DNA of 41,772 nucleotides from an uncultured Varibaculum sp. (GCA_947253735.1 CAMYAU010000001.1:1-41772), one strand, 5' to 3'. Shown: positions 1 through 9,196, numbered from the stretch's first letter. Translations and numbers: made by a program. Notes: generated from the sequence alone by a model not told the origin.

Positions 1-1208
1 TCTTTATGGAGTCCACCTTCCTGGGTCTGTGGATCTTCGGCTGGGGTCGGCTATCCAAGAAAGCCCACCTCACCTGCGTTTGGCTGGTGTGCGTTGGGGT
101 AAACACTTCGGCCCTGTGGATTATCGGGGCAAACTCCTGGATGCAACACCCCGTAGGGGCAACCTTTGATCCGGCAACCGGTCGTGCACAGTTGGACGGC
201 CTGACTGGCTTCTTCCAGGTACTGCTCAACCCAGTTCTATGGGCAGCCTACACCCACGTTCTAACTACTTCTTGGCTACTAGTTGGCACCTTTGTAGCCG
301 GTATTGCCATCTGGTGGATGGTTCGCTCGGCCAATGCCGGAGCCGAAACCGAGGCTCGGGATATCTGGCGTCCGATTGCCCGCTTCGGCATGATGGTCAT
401 GATTGTTGGCGGTTTGCTAACCGCGGTCACCGGACACGTTCAAGGACAGCTAGTTGCCGAACATCAGCCTGCCAAGATGGCGGCTGCCGAGGCTCTTTGT
501 GATACTCCGCAAGCCGGTGAGGGCGCTCCCTTTACCATTGCGGCTTTCGGACCGCTCAACGCTAAGTGCGACGAAATCTCCAAGATTGGCGAGGTTCCCG
601 GGGTTTACTCCTTCATGGCTACCAACTCCTTTACCGGTAAGGTTGAGGGGCTAAATAACGTAAACCATGACTACGGCAAGCTCTTCTCTGACAAACTTGC
701 TAACCGCGGGTACGATATGCACTCGCAACCGGTTGACCTTAGCCCGAATATCATGCTCACCTTCTGGAGCTTCCGCCTGATGATGATCTTCGGAATCTTC
801 TCCGCGATCTTGGCCATTTGGGGTCTGCTTGCTACTAAGGGCGGCAAGATTTCCAAGTCCACTGGTTTGGGTAAGTTTGCCATTTGGTGTTTGCCGATGC
901 CGTATCTAGCCACCAGCTTCGGCTGGCTATTTACCGAATGGGGCCGCCAGCCCTTCATCGTGCACCCAGTCGATATGAAAGTTGATGGTTCCTCGGTATT
1001 CATGCTCACCGAGCATGGACTCTCGTTCGCGGTTCCCGCCTGGCAGGTACTGGTTACCATGCTAGGTTTCACGCTAATCTACCTGGCACTAGGCATTGTC
1101 TGGTTCCTCTTGATTAAGCGTTACGTTAAGGAAGGTATCCACGTCACCGCCAATGAAAAGGCCGTGCACGGCGAGGATGCTGGCAAGAACCTAAGCTTTG
1201 CTTACTAG
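1..1208 (+). CDS. cydA: Cytochrome bd ubiquinol oxidase subunit I, 5'-truncated by the window
   Basis: This is subunit I of the membrane-bound cytochrome bd oxidase, which oxidises quinol and reduces oxygen at low oxygen tension. The reading frame is open from base 3, and the first visible residues (F-M-E-S-T-F-L-G-L-W) match the internal family segment ESTF-GL, roughly 95 residues into a normal CydA. The true start is therefore outside the window, and the methionine at base 6 is internal. About 400 residues remain, with several hydrophobic helices, a Q-loop segment (GHVQGQLVAEHQPAKMAAAE) and the GRQPF form of the conserved GRQPW motif. The inferred full length near 495 residues suggests the short Q-loop type usual in Actinobacteria. 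cydB follows 21 bases after the stop, so the two are surely cotranscribed. The end is certain; only the 5' end is missing. Confidence 0.97.
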   Translation, partial: FMESTFLGLWIFGWGRLSKKAHLTCVWLVCVGVNTSALWIIGANSWMQHPVGATFDPATGRAQLDGLTGFFQVLLNPVLWAAYTHVLTTSWLLVGTFVAGIAIWWMVRSANAGAETEARDIWRPIARFGMMVMIVGGLLTAVTGHVQGQLVAEHQPAKMAAAEALCDTPQAGEGAPFTIAAFGPLNAKCDEISKIGEVPGVYSFMATNSFTGKVEGLNNVNHDYGKLFSDKLANRGYDMHSQPVDLSPNIMLTFWSFRLMMIFGIFSAILAIWGLLATKGGKISKSTGLGKFAIWCLPMPYLATSFGWLFTEWGRQPFIVHPVDMKVDGSSVFMLTEHGLSFAVPAWQVLVTMLGFTLIYLALGIVWFLLIKRYVKEGIHVTANEKAVHGEDAGKNLSFAY

Positions 1209-1229
1209 GTCAGATAGGAGATCAAAGAG

Positions 1230-2366
1230 ATGACTATTCTACAAGTTATTTGGTTCATCCTGATCGCCGTCCTATGGACCGGCTATCTGGTATTAGAAGG
1301 GTTCGGTGTAGGCGCCGGCATGGTAATGCCGCTGGTAGCAAAGACCGACCGGGAACGCTCACAGGTACAAAAAACCTATGGCCCAGTTTGGGACGGTAAC
1401 GAGGTTTGGCTACTGACCGCTGGAGGCGCAACTTTTGCTGCCTTCCCGGAATGGTACGCCACCATGTTCTCAGGAATGTACCTAGCACTATTCCTAATCC
1501 TGTTCTGCCTAATCATCCGTATCTGCGCGATTGAGTGGCGCACCAAGGTGTCTTCCGCTGCTTGGCGGGGCCGCTGGGATGGCTGGCAGACTGGCGTTGC
1601 CTGGCTAGTCCCGATTCTGTTCGGGGTAGCTTTCGCCAACCTGGTTCAGGGTATGAACATTGCCATTACCCAGTACAACACTCCGGGTGATGCCTTAGCA
1701 GGTGCCCCTGACTTGTCCAAACACGTACACAACTTCACTTCTCAGGGTGCTCCCCTAGGTAGCGTATTCCTATCGCTGCTGACCCCCTACACCATTGCAG
1801 GAGGGGTCATGTTAGCACTGGTATTTGCTACTCAGGGTTTGGCTTTCCTCTCTTTGCGCACCACTGGTGAAGTTCAAAACAGAGCCAAGAACTTGCTCGG
1901 AAAGTTCGCGATTGCGGACACCGTGCTAGTAGCCGTGGCTGCACTTTGGGGACAGTTCCTATACGACTGCCAACCCTTGGCTTGGATCCCGCTGGTCATC
2001 GCTGCCCTCGCATTTGTCGCCACAGTTTTGATGGCACTTCGAGGTTCTGAATGGGGTGCATTGCTCGCCCACTCCGTCGGAATCGCCGGGGCCGTAGCTT
2101 GGATCTTTAGTGCGATGGCACCCAATGCGATGAAATCTGCCCTCGATCCGAAGTTCTCGCTGACGATCTGGGATGCATCTTCCTCGCAGTCAACTTTGGC
2201 GATTATGCTAGTGATAGCGCTGGTAGTAGTCCCCATTGTTTTGGCTTACACCGTCTGGAGCTACACGCGGATGCCGCTGAAGATTACGCTAGAGGAACTC
2301 GATGAAAACCCGGGCTTGCCTTGGGACAAGATTCGTCAGGGTGCTTCTTTCCTCGCGGAAAGCTAA
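1230..2366 (+). CDS. cydB: Cytochrome bd ubiquinol oxidase subunit II
   Basis: This is subunit II of cytochrome bd, the membrane partner of CydA. The 378-residue length is normal for the family. The N-terminal helix leads into the highly conserved WDGNEVWLLTAGGATFAAFP segment around residues 52-71, and further hydrophobic helices continue to the C-terminus. The ATG at 1230 is preceded by AGGAG in the cydA-cydB gap at suitable spacing. A strong intrinsic terminator lies about 60 bases after the stop, so cydAB probably forms its own transcript, separate from the downstream cydDC genes. Confidence 0.98.
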   Translation: MTILQVIWFILIAVLWTGYLVLEGFGVGAGMVMPLVAKTDRERSQVQKTYGPVWDGNEVWLLTAGGATFAAFPEWYATMFSGMYLALFLILFCLIIRICAIEWRTKVSSAAWRGRWDGWQTGVAWLVPILFGVAFANLVQGMNIAITQYNTPGDALAGAPDLSKHVHNFTSQGAPLGSVFLSLLTPYTIAGGVMLALVFATQGLAFLSLRTTGEVQNRAKNLLGKFAIADTVLVAVAALWGQFLYDCQPLAWIPLVIAALAFVATVLMALRGSEWGALLAHSVGIAGAVAWIFSAMAPNAMKSALDPKFSLTIWDASSSQSTLAIMLVIALVVVPIVLAYTVWSYTRMPLKITLEELDENPGLPWDKIRQGASFLAES

Positions 2367-2426
2367 GAAAATAATCGGCACCTATCAGGTAATTTCCTAC
2401 TAGATGCCAGTAATAAAACTAAATAA

Positions 2427-2470
2427 ATAGTGTTGGCCTTGGCTATCTAGCCAAGGCCAACACTATTTTT
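2427..2470 (+). terminator. Intrinsic terminator of cydAB
   Basis: A perfect 18-bp stem (2427-2444 pairing with 2449-2466) closes an ATCT tetraloop and runs straight into a T tract. Upstream A residues can extend the pairing by two bases. It lies about 60 bases after cydB and separates cydAB from cydDC. Confidence 0.95.
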
Positions 2471-2522
2471 ACCCCCCCCCAGGGACTATTGCTCCCACCT
2501 ACCGGAAACAGATGTTACCGAC

Positions 2523-2549
2523 ACCCCGGACCCGGAATGAGCGCGGGAG
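2523..2549. repeat. Short direct repeat R1, left of dispersed element copy 1
   Basis: This stretch matches 2663-2688 with one gap and a few substitutions; both contain GGAATGAGCG followed by [C/T]GGGAG. The two copies lie about 140 bases apart and bracket dispersed element copy 1. A run of nine C residues (2472-2480) sits a little upstream. I see no coding potential here. Confidence 0.6.
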
Positions 2550-2584
2550 GGGGATTTCATCCGAGTGGGTGCGGTGTTACCGAA

Positions 2585-2668
2585 CTGGGGTAGAAAAAGA
2601 TGCGAGAGGGGGCTTGAGCCGAGCGAAGCAAGGCTCACCGGGGTCCCCCGAGCGCTTTTTTCACCCAG
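2585..2668 (+). repeat. Dispersed structured element, copy 1 (cydB-cydD gap)
   Basis: This is one of three copies in the window; the others are at 19269-19361 and 21914-22002. The core (2600-2654) begins ATGCGAGAGGGGGCTTGAG and ends GGGGTCCCCCGAGCG. Inside it, GGGGG (2608-2612) can pair with CCCCC and TGAGCC with GGCTCA around a GAGCGAAGCAA loop. The core is enclosed by an outer stem pairing 2585-2599 with 2655-2668. That stem has one bulged G, one A-C mismatch and one G-T wobble. Its sequence differs from the outer stems of the other two copies although pairing is kept. Strand is given for the orientation of the core as written; which strand is transcribed is unknown. The element lies 125 bases before cydD. 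Confidence 0.85.
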
Positions 2669-2709
2669 ACCTGGAATGAGCGTGGGAGAAGAAATCCATC
2701 TCCCGCGCT
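2663..2709. repeat. Short direct repeat R2 with a hairpin
   Basis: 2663-2688 is the second copy of the short repeat at 2523-2549. Its end folds into a hairpin not found at R1: an 11-bp stem (2679-2689 with 2699-2709, one G-T wobble) around a 9-base loop. No T tract follows, so it is not a typical terminator. It lies about 85 bases before the cydD start, where it could be part of the cydD leader or promoter region. Confidence 0.6.
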
Positions 2710-2793
2710 TAGTAACTAACTAGGGTTGCGCGTTTAGAGTTTTCAGGTTCCTGTGGGAAAATAGTCCCATTAATTGCACGGAGGATACTTGCT

Positions 2794-4575
2794 TTGAAAC
2801 CACTTGATCCGAAACTGCTGAAATATGCCCGGTCTGCGCGTATAGCTATCGCCATTACCGCAGTTACTGGCATTCTGCAAGCAGCTCTAGTTATCGCCCA
2901 ATGCTTCCTGATATCCGCCCTGATTTCTCCAGTCATATCGTTAAGACAGACTTGGGATCAGGTTGCTCACTATGCTTTTTGGCTAGCGATCGTATCGCTG
3001 GCGCGAGTGGCGCTGACCTATTTTCGTTCTAAACATCAGCACAAAGCAGCCAAGAAAGCGATTCGAGAACTGCGCGGCCAGGTGCTAGCTCACTGTTTGA
3101 AACTGGGACCGCGCTGGCTGGCACGAAAAGGTACCGACACAGTCACCTTAGCTACCCGGGGGCTGGAAAAACTGGGGCCCTATTTTGTTGACTACATTCC
3201 CCAATTGGTATTAGCGGTTACGGTTACTCCCCTAGTGTTGGTGGTAATGGCAGTTATGGATTTCTGGTCGGCACTAGTAGCCATTATTACTATCCCCTTA
3301 ATTCCCATATTCATGGTGATTATCGGGCTCATGACCCAAGCTGCTTCAGATCGCCGCTTAGCTACTATGCAGCATTTGGGGAGGCAATTACTCGATTTAA
3401 TTGCCGGTTTAGCTACTTTAAAGAGTCTCGGACGACATCGTGGGCCAGAAAAGCAGATTTCATCAATTGGGAAAACCTATACCCAAACTACGATGGCTAC
3501 TTTACGGATAGCCTTTCTATCGGGGGCGGTTCTGGAGTTTATTTCTATTCTTTCGGTGGCAATCGTAGCAGTTACGGTGGGGTTACGGATGGTAGCTGGC
3601 GGCCTAGACCTCTATACCGGGCTAATCGCGATTATGCTGGCTCCCGAGGTATATACCCCGGTACGGGAAGTCGGTAAGCATTTCCATGCCTCCGCCGATG
3701 GGCTTTCAGCTTCCCAATCCGCCTTTGAAATCTTGGAAACTCCCCCAGTTACCGGTGGCGATAAACCGGCACCTAACCTGGAAGAAACCACTATTACTAT
3801 TCAGGATCTGGGGATGCGTTCACGCGGAGCTTGGGCACCCAACGCCGTTAACCTGGTGATTAAGCCAGGTACTATCACCGCCTTGGTAGGGAAATCTGGA
3901 GAGGGAAAGACTACTACAGTCATGGCCCTGTTAAAACAGCTCGCTTGTGACCGTGGCACTATTACCCTCACCGACGCTTCCGGTAAAAACCTGGATTTAG
4001 ACGAAGTTTCCCCAGATTCATGGTGGGAACAAACCTCGTGGCTCCCACAAATGCCGCTGCTACTACCAGGTACTTTGGCAGAAAATATCGCCGAAAGCCC
4101 CGAGCATCTGGCAGAACTGTTCCCACAGGGGGAAGCCAGCGAGCAGGTACTAAAAGCGGCTAATCTTGCTGGATTTACCGCGGTACTATCCCAGTTACCC
4201 GACGGGTGGAACACTTTCTTACGCGCTGGCGGAGAAGGCCTATCAGTTGGCCAACGCCAGCGCCTCGCCCTAGTACGTGCCCTGCTATCCACGAAACAAC
4301 TAATCGCCCTCGATGAGCCTTCTGCTCATCTAGATGCCCATTTGGTAGCGCAGGTGGTGCAAGTTATCCAACAGTTAAAAGCCGCGGGGAAAACCGTGCT
4401 TCTGATTGCCCATCGCCAGGAACTTGCCCAGCTAGCTGACGAGATCGTGCGAATCTCTTCCCTTCCTTTTACTAGCGAAGAAAAGGAAAAATATCGTGAT
4501 AGTCAGCTGCAAGCAGCGATAGCTAGCGAAGTAGAGATACCCGAATTCTTAGGCTCGACGCGGGGGTTGGAATAG
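2794..4575 (+). CDS. cydD: Thiol-reductant ABC exporter subunit CydD
   Basis: This is one half of the heterodimeric CydDC ABC exporter, which moves cysteine/glutathione-type reductants (and possibly haem-related cargo) across the membrane and is needed to assemble cytochrome bd. The protein has 593 residues, with an N-terminal six-helix ABC membrane domain (about 15-320) and a C-terminal ATPase domain. The ATPase carries Walker A GKSGEGKT at residues 366-373, the signature LSVGQRQ near 483 and Walker B LIALDEP near 502. The start is a TTG with a GGAGG ribosome binding site about ten bases upstream. cydC begins one base after the stop. Neighbourhood with cydAB and similarity to cydC make the assignment firm; in some actinobacteria the two halves are fused, whereas here they are separate. 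Confidence 0.96.
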   Translation: MKPLDPKLLKYARSARIAIAITAVTGILQAALVIAQCFLISALISPVISLRQTWDQVAHYAFWLAIVSLARVALTYFRSKHQHKAAKKAIRELRGQVLAHCLKLGPRWLARKGTDTVTLATRGLEKLGPYFVDYIPQLVLAVTVTPLVLVVMAVMDFWSALVAIITIPLIPIFMVIIGLMTQAASDRRLATMQHLGRQLLDLIAGLATLKSLGRHRGPEKQISSIGKTYTQTTMATLRIAFLSGAVLEFISILSVAIVAVTVGLRMVAGGLDLYTGLIAIMLAPEVYTPVREVGKHFHASADGLSASQSAFEILETPPVTGGDKPAPNLEETTITIQDLGMRSRGAWAPNAVNLVIKPGTITALVGKSGEGKTTTVMALLKQLACDRGTITLTDASGKNLDLDEVSPDSWWEQTSWLPQMPLLLPGTLAENIAESPEHLAELFPQGEASEQVLKAANLAGFTAVLSQLPDGWNTFLRAGGEGLSVGQRQRLALVRALLSTKQLIALDEPSAHLDAHLVAQVVQVIQQLKAAGKTVLLIAHRQELAQLADEIVRISSLPFTSEEKEKYRDSQLQAAIASEVEIPEFLGSTRGLE

Positions 4576-4576
4576 C

Positions 4577-6388
4577 ATGAAAACTTGGTTTATTACCCGT
4601 GAGGAAAGCCAGGCACTTAAGCGAGCAATAAAACTGTTGGATTTGAGACCTGGCACATTGTTACTAGCCTGTTTCCTGGGAGCTGCGGGACTGGGTGCTT
4701 CGATTGCCCTGGGCGCTACCTCCGCCTGGTTGATTGCGCGCGCCTCCCAAATGCCACCCGTCCTCTATCTAGAGGTAGCGGTAGTTTCCGTGCGACTCTT
4801 TGGAATTTCCAAGGCTGTGTTCCGTTACCTAGAACGCTTGGCCTCCCATCAGCTGGGAGTTTCCGGGATGACCACTTTGCGCACGAATCTTTATAAGACT
4901 CTTTCTCTTTCCGATAACGCTCGGATCGCTAGCCTACGCCGGGGAGATATTCTCGACCGGATGGGAACCGACGTCGATAATATCGGCGATTTCGTGGTAA
5001 AAAGCCTCCTGCCTGCCATGGTGGCCAGTATCGTGGGGATCATTACCGTCATTGGGATTTCCCTCGTTGACTGGCGTGCCGGTCTATTTCTAACTCTGGG
5101 ATTACTGTTATCAGGGCTAGTAGGTCCGCTATTCACTATCCGTTCCACCCGGATTGCCCAACGCCGAGAAACTGATAGCCGCGCCCACATCTCGGAAGTA
5201 GCGATGACCATTGTTGATGGCGCAGCTCAAATCACGGTTGATGGGCAAACCCAGCAGGTTCTTTCGGGGCTATCTGATCTGGAAGATCAGCTTTATGACG
5301 CTAAAGATGCCACCGCAAAACCGGCGGCTTGGGCAGCGGCTATCGACGTGTTCGGTATGTTGATGTCGGTGATTATGGCTGCCTATTTTGGGATTTTAGC
5401 GGTAAATAATCAGTCGATCCCCGAGGTAATGCTAGCGGTGCTAGCACTTACTCCGCTTGCAGCTTTCGAGGGGACTGCCCAGTTAGGGAAGGCCGCCCAA
5501 CAGCTAGTAATCTCCGCGACTTCAGCGGTGCGGATTATGAATATGCTGCCAGTAGAAGCACAGGTTAAGACAGAAGAAGCGGAAGAGGATTACGCGGATT
5601 CTTTCTCCCGTCCTACCGGCCCGAGCGTTCTAGAGGCCAAAGACCTCGCTATCGGGTGGCCTGGTGGCCCGGTGGTGGCAGAGGGGATTAATCTACGTTT
5701 GGCTCCTGGGGATCACCTGGCAATCGTGGGCCAGTCTGGTATCGGAAAAACTACCTTGCTCTACACCTTAGCTGGCCTGCTCAAACCGGTTTCTGGCAGT
5801 GTAAAGATTGACGGTGTAGATATTTGCTCTCTCCCACGTCTGCAGGCTGCAGCTAGTTTCGTGATCACTCCCGAGGACGCCCATATTTTTGAGACCACCA
5901 TTTTGGAAAACTTGCGCGTCGCTAATGGAAAACTTTCAGTTTCTGAGGGCGAAAAATTACTGCGAGAAGCTGGTTTAGGTGACTGGCTTGCTTCCCTGCC
6001 TGAGGGGATAGAAACCGAGTTGGGTTCAGGAGCAACCACTATTTCTGGTGGAGAACGTCGCCGTATCCTGCTGGCCCGAGCCCTAGCAGCTAAGGCACCA
6101 CTTTTGGCGCTCGATGAACCGGGTGAACATTTGGACCCCGAAACCGCTGATGCTCTGCTCCGAGATCTACTAAACGCCGGCAGGGAAGAACATAAGCGGG
6201 GAGTCATTTTAGTTACCCACCGCCTCACCCCCCTTGACCAGGCAGATCAGGTATTTATCTTGGATAAACCCCATGCACGTCCTGACGAACCAGCTACTTT
6301 TGTAGCGCAGGGAACCCATGCGGAGCTGCTGGAAAATCACCAGGGATATGCCTGGAGCCTACGACAGGAGCAAGTCGATGTCTTTTGA
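4577..6388 (+). CDS. cydC: Thiol-reductant ABC exporter subunit CydC
   Basis: This is the partner of CydD in the CydDC exporter. The 603 residues comprise an ABC membrane domain (about 20-330) and an ATPase domain with Walker A GQSGIGKT near residue 385, signature ISGGERRR and Walker B LLALDEPGEHLD near 510. The ATG lies directly after the cydD stop (TAG, one base, ATG), which suggests translational coupling. The 3' end overlaps the start of the sensor kinase gene by 11 bases, so cydD, cydC and the kinase look like one transcription unit. Confidence 0.96.
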   Translation: MKTWFITREESQALKRAIKLLDLRPGTLLLACFLGAAGLGASIALGATSAWLIARASQMPPVLYLEVAVVSVRLFGISKAVFRYLERLASHQLGVSGMTTLRTNLYKTLSLSDNARIASLRRGDILDRMGTDVDNIGDFVVKSLLPAMVASIVGIITVIGISLVDWRAGLFLTLGLLLSGLVGPLFTIRSTRIAQRRETDSRAHISEVAMTIVDGAAQITVDGQTQQVLSGLSDLEDQLYDAKDATAKPAAWAAAIDVFGMLMSVIMAAYFGILAVNNQSIPEVMLAVLALTPLAAFEGTAQLGKAAQQLVISATSAVRIMNMLPVEAQVKTEEAEEDYADSFSRPTGPSVLEAKDLAIGWPGGPVVAEGINLRLAPGDHLAIVGQSGIGKTTLLYTLAGLLKPVSGSVKIDGVDICSLPRLQAAASFVITPEDAHIFETTILENLRVANGKLSVSEGEKLLREAGLGDWLASLPEGIETELGSGATTISGGERRRILLARALAAKAPLLALDEPGEHLDPETADALLRDLLNAGREEHKRGVILVTHRLTPLDQADQVFILDKPHARPDEPATFVAQGTHAELLENHQGYAWSLRQEQVDVF

Positions 6389-8177
6389 GAACCTGCCTAC
6401 ATCTACACCTCCCATGCATCCGGTATCCAACGATACTGATACAGATTTAGCCGCTCAGGCAGATACCTCTATGGGGTTAAACCCCGATTCGGGTGATCGC
6501 TCTCCCCTCCCCGAAGATAGCACCCGCTTGATTTCTTCAGTGCTGCAGCTGATGGGGAACCTGGAACAGGATAAAGTATTGCAGGCTTTCGTAGATCAAG
6601 CCTGCGCAGTCACTTCTTCTCCCTATGGGGCATTATCGATCCTGGGCTCGCGGGGAGAAACTAGTGCTTTTTATATTCATGGGTTAAGCGCTCGCCAGCG
6701 AGATGCTCTGGGGAGCCCCCCGATCGGTCGGGGCATAATCGGGGATATCCCGGTGGATAGCGGCGTTATTTCTAATAACCTACGCTCTGATCCTCGTTTC
6801 ACCGGCTACCCACCCTCACACCCGGAAATGACCTCGTTTTTGGGGGTACCGCTGCGTATCCACGAACAAGTTTATGGTCGTCTTTATCTGTGTAACCGTC
6901 CCGGTGGCTACAGCGAACAAGACCTCGCTTTCGTATCCGGATTGGCGATTCTTGCGGCGGTGGCAGTAGAGAACTCGCGCCTTTACGAGGTTTCGCGTTC
7001 ACGCGAACGCTGGACCCGGGTATCACAACAGCTCACCACGATTTTATTAGAGGGAACCGAGGAAGAGGACGCGCTGCAGTTCATCGCAAAATCAGTACGA
7101 GAAGTAGCTGATGCTGATACTGCCCTACTCATCCTGCCTTCAGTGGGCGATTCCTGGGTATGTGAAATCGCCTCGGGACATGGAGCCGAGGATCTAATCG
7201 GAGTTCCTTTCCCTCCTCATGGGAGGGCGCGCACGGTACTGGCAGAGGGTCAAGGTCTACTTGTTGATTCTCTGGAGCGTGCAACTACTCTCCGAGTGAG
7301 GGAGTTATCCCACTTTGGTGCCGCGCTCTACGCTCCCCTGTTGGCCGGTTCTCACGCCATCGGAGTTTTGTTGCTGCTACGCCTACCGGGAAAACCCGAG
7401 TTCGATCCGGCTGTGCTCGAAATGGCGGAACAGGTAGCTACCCAGGCAGCTCTGGCTTTGGAGATTGCGGGTGCCAAGCATGCTGCAAATATTGCAACTT
7501 TGCTAGATGAACGCGCAAAGATTGGGGAAGATCTCCATGACCTGGCAATTCAGCAGCTGTTCGCAACCGGTATGCAATTGGAACGTATCCGTGCGGCCTT
7601 CGCTAGTGGCGCTAACCTAGATTCGGCACGTGCAGAATCACTTATGCAAGATGCGCTTGCTAGCGTTGATGACTCGGTTAAACAGATCCGCGCCATTGTA
7701 CATAACCTGCGAGAACCCGATGCTGCAGTTGATTTAGTTGAACGTCTTCGCCGGGAAGCTTCTCTGGCTCGCCGCCTACTGGGATTTGCGCCCTCTTTTG
7801 TATTAGATATTGACGGTGAAACCCTGTCTGCCGCTGATCCCGCCCATGAAGAACTTTTGATTGAAGAAACTGACCAAAGGGTAGGGCGCGATATCTCTGA
7901 TGATGTAGTCGCGGTAGTACGGGAAGCCCTGTCTAATACTGCTCGACATGCGGGAGCGTCCTCCGCCCAGGTAGTGGTAAGTATTAGTGGCATGGGTACC
8001 AACGGATCGGTGCGAGTGGTAGTAACCGATGATGGACATGGACTTGATCCTACGGTGACTAGACGCTCTGGCCTGGATAATTTAAAAAGCCGTGCCCGCC
8101 GCCACGGCGGAATCTGTTTTACCCAGCCAGCTTCCCCACACGGACTGCGAGTAATCTGGGAAGTGCCCCTGGGATAG
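6378..8177 (+). CDS. GAF-domain sensor histidine kinase, DosS/DevS-like
   Basis: The 599-residue cytoplasmic sensor kinase has two GAF domains (about 55-200 and 215-365). They are followed by a HisKA_3-type dimerisation domain with the phospho-acceptor His387 in GEDLHDLAIQQLFATGMQLE, and an HATPase with N box (REALSNTARH) and G box (DDGHGLDP). The layout and the sequence around His387 resemble mycobacterial DosS/DevS. In the first GAF domain the segment YPPSHPEMTSFLGVP carries His148, which lines up by eye with the DevS haem ligand His149, so haem-based oxygen or redox sensing is plausible but unproven. I chose the ATG at 6378 because CAGGAG lies eight bases before it; the frame stays open further upstream inside cydC. 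No transmembrane segment is visible. No response regulator gene lies in the window, so its partner is unknown. Position behind cydDC suggests it tunes respiration to oxygen. Confidence 0.9.
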   Translation: MSFENLPTSTPPMHPVSNDTDTDLAAQADTSMGLNPDSGDRSPLPEDSTRLISSVLQLMGNLEQDKVLQAFVDQACAVTSSPYGALSILGSRGETSAFYIHGLSARQRDALGSPPIGRGIIGDIPVDSGVISNNLRSDPRFTGYPPSHPEMTSFLGVPLRIHEQVYGRLYLCNRPGGYSEQDLAFVSGLAILAAVAVENSRLYEVSRSRERWTRVSQQLTTILLEGTEEEDALQFIAKSVREVADADTALLILPSVGDSWVCEIASGHGAEDLIGVPFPPHGRARTVLAEGQGLLVDSLERATTLRVRELSHFGAALYAPLLAGSHAIGVLLLLRLPGKPEFDPAVLEMAEQVATQAALALEIAGAKHAANIATLLDERAKIGEDLHDLAIQQLFATGMQLERIRAAFASGANLDSARAESLMQDALASVDDSVKQIRAIVHNLREPDAAVDLVERLRREASLARRLLGFAPSFVLDIDGETLSAADPAHEELLIEETDQRVGRDISDDVVAVVREALSNTARHAGASSAQVVVSISGMGTNGSVRVVVTDDGHGLDPTVTRRSGLDNLKSRARRHGGICFTQPASPHGLRVIWEVPLG

Positions 8178-8203
8178 GGACATTTCCCACTAGATTAGAG
8201 ACT

Positions 8204-9196
8204 TTAGAGACCGACTGATTTAGCGACCTCGGAAAGTTTTTCCGCGCTACGGGTTAGCGCATCGCGTTCGTCAAGAGTGATAGGCGGATCCAAGACTCGC
8301 CCTACCCCAGAAGCTCCTACCAAGGTGGGTGCCGCCATGCATACTCCGGAAATTCCGTTCCAGTTATCGAGCAGTGACGATACCGTCAATACCCGGTCTT
8401 CATCGCGCATAACCGCAGAAATAATATTGGTAACGGAGAGGCCGATGGCAAAGTTAGTTACCCCTTTGCCTTCAATAATCCGGTAGGCTGATTCGACTAC
8501 ATCTTTCGAGATACGCTTTTTCAGCTTGTCGTCGAAGATTCCACCATTAACGGTGGCTCCCCAGCGCGAAAGCGGCACGTTTCCGATCTCGGCACTGGAC
8601 CACAGGGGTACCTCGGAGTCACCGTGTTCACCAGCGATATAGGCGTGAATATTTTGGACCGCTACCCCGGTCTCTTGGGAAATCAGGTACCGCATCCGGG
8701 AAGTGTCCAGCACAGTACCGGAGCCAAATACCTTGTGAGAAGGCAAACCACTCATTTTCAAAGCCATATAGGTAGCAATATCAACCGGGTTAGAAACTAA
8801 AATATAGATCGCGTCCGGTGCTACATTCAGCACCTTAGGCAAAATCGAATTCATAATGTTCACCATCGCCTGCACCATATCGAGGCGGGACTGCCCGGGT
8901 TTTTGCTGAGGACCGGCGGTTATCACGATTACATCGGAGTCGCGAAGCACTTCCACATCATCAGAACCAGAGATTGATGCCGCGGGGGTGAACTGAATCC
9001 CGTGCGCCAGATCTAATGCCTCTGCCTCTACTTTGGCTTTATTAATATCGAAAAGGGCAATTTCGCGCGCCGCGCCTTTAATTTGGCAGGCATAGGCCAG
9101 AGCGGTTCCTACGAATCCGGCGCCTACAATCCCGACTTTGGAGCGACGGGTAAGCATTGACGCGGGATAGAGGGAATTGGCACGTTCTTTGGACAT
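8204..9196 (-). CDS. ldh: L-lactate dehydrogenase
   Basis: This enzyme reduces pyruvate to L-lactate with NADH and so regenerates NAD during fermentation. The 330-residue protein shows the Rossmann motif GAGFVG at residues 25-30, the lactate-specific glutamine region AGPQQKPGQSRLD, LVSNPVDIATY, GSGTVLDTSRMR and the catalytic histidine segment IAGEHGDSEVPLWS. I placed the start at the ATG preceded by AAGGAG at five bases; an in-frame start 11 codons upstream has no such site. It is convergent with the sensor kinase gene and I see no clear terminator in the 26-base gap. Upstream, TAAAAT (complement around 9237) is a possible -10 box. Confidence 0.97.
   Translation of the reverse strand: MSKERANSLYPASMLTRRSKVGIVGAGFVGTALAYACQIKGAAREIALFDINKAKVEAEALDLAHGIQFTPAASISGSDDVEVLRDSDVIVITAGPQQKPGQSRLDMVQAMVNIMNSILPKVLNVAPDAIYILVSNPVDIATYMALKMSGLPSHKVFGSGTVLDTSRMRYLISQETGVAVQNIHAYIAGEHGDSEVPLWSSAEIGNVPLSRWGATVNGGIFDDKLKKRISKDVVESAYRIIEGKGVTNFAIGLSVTNIISAVMRDEDRVLTVSSLLDNWNGISGVCMAAPTLVGASGVGRVLDPPITLDERDALTRSAEKLSEVAKSVGL

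Noticed and set aside
2472..2480. Run of nine C residues as a phase-variation tract
   Set aside because: It lies just after the cydAB terminator, in no gene and not at an identifiable promoter spacer, so there is no sign that a change in length would alter expression.
2611..2629. Pseudoknot between GCTT and AAGC within the core of the dispersed element
   Set aside because: It fits copy 1, but copies 2 and 3 have CAGC in place of AAGC, so the pairing is not kept.
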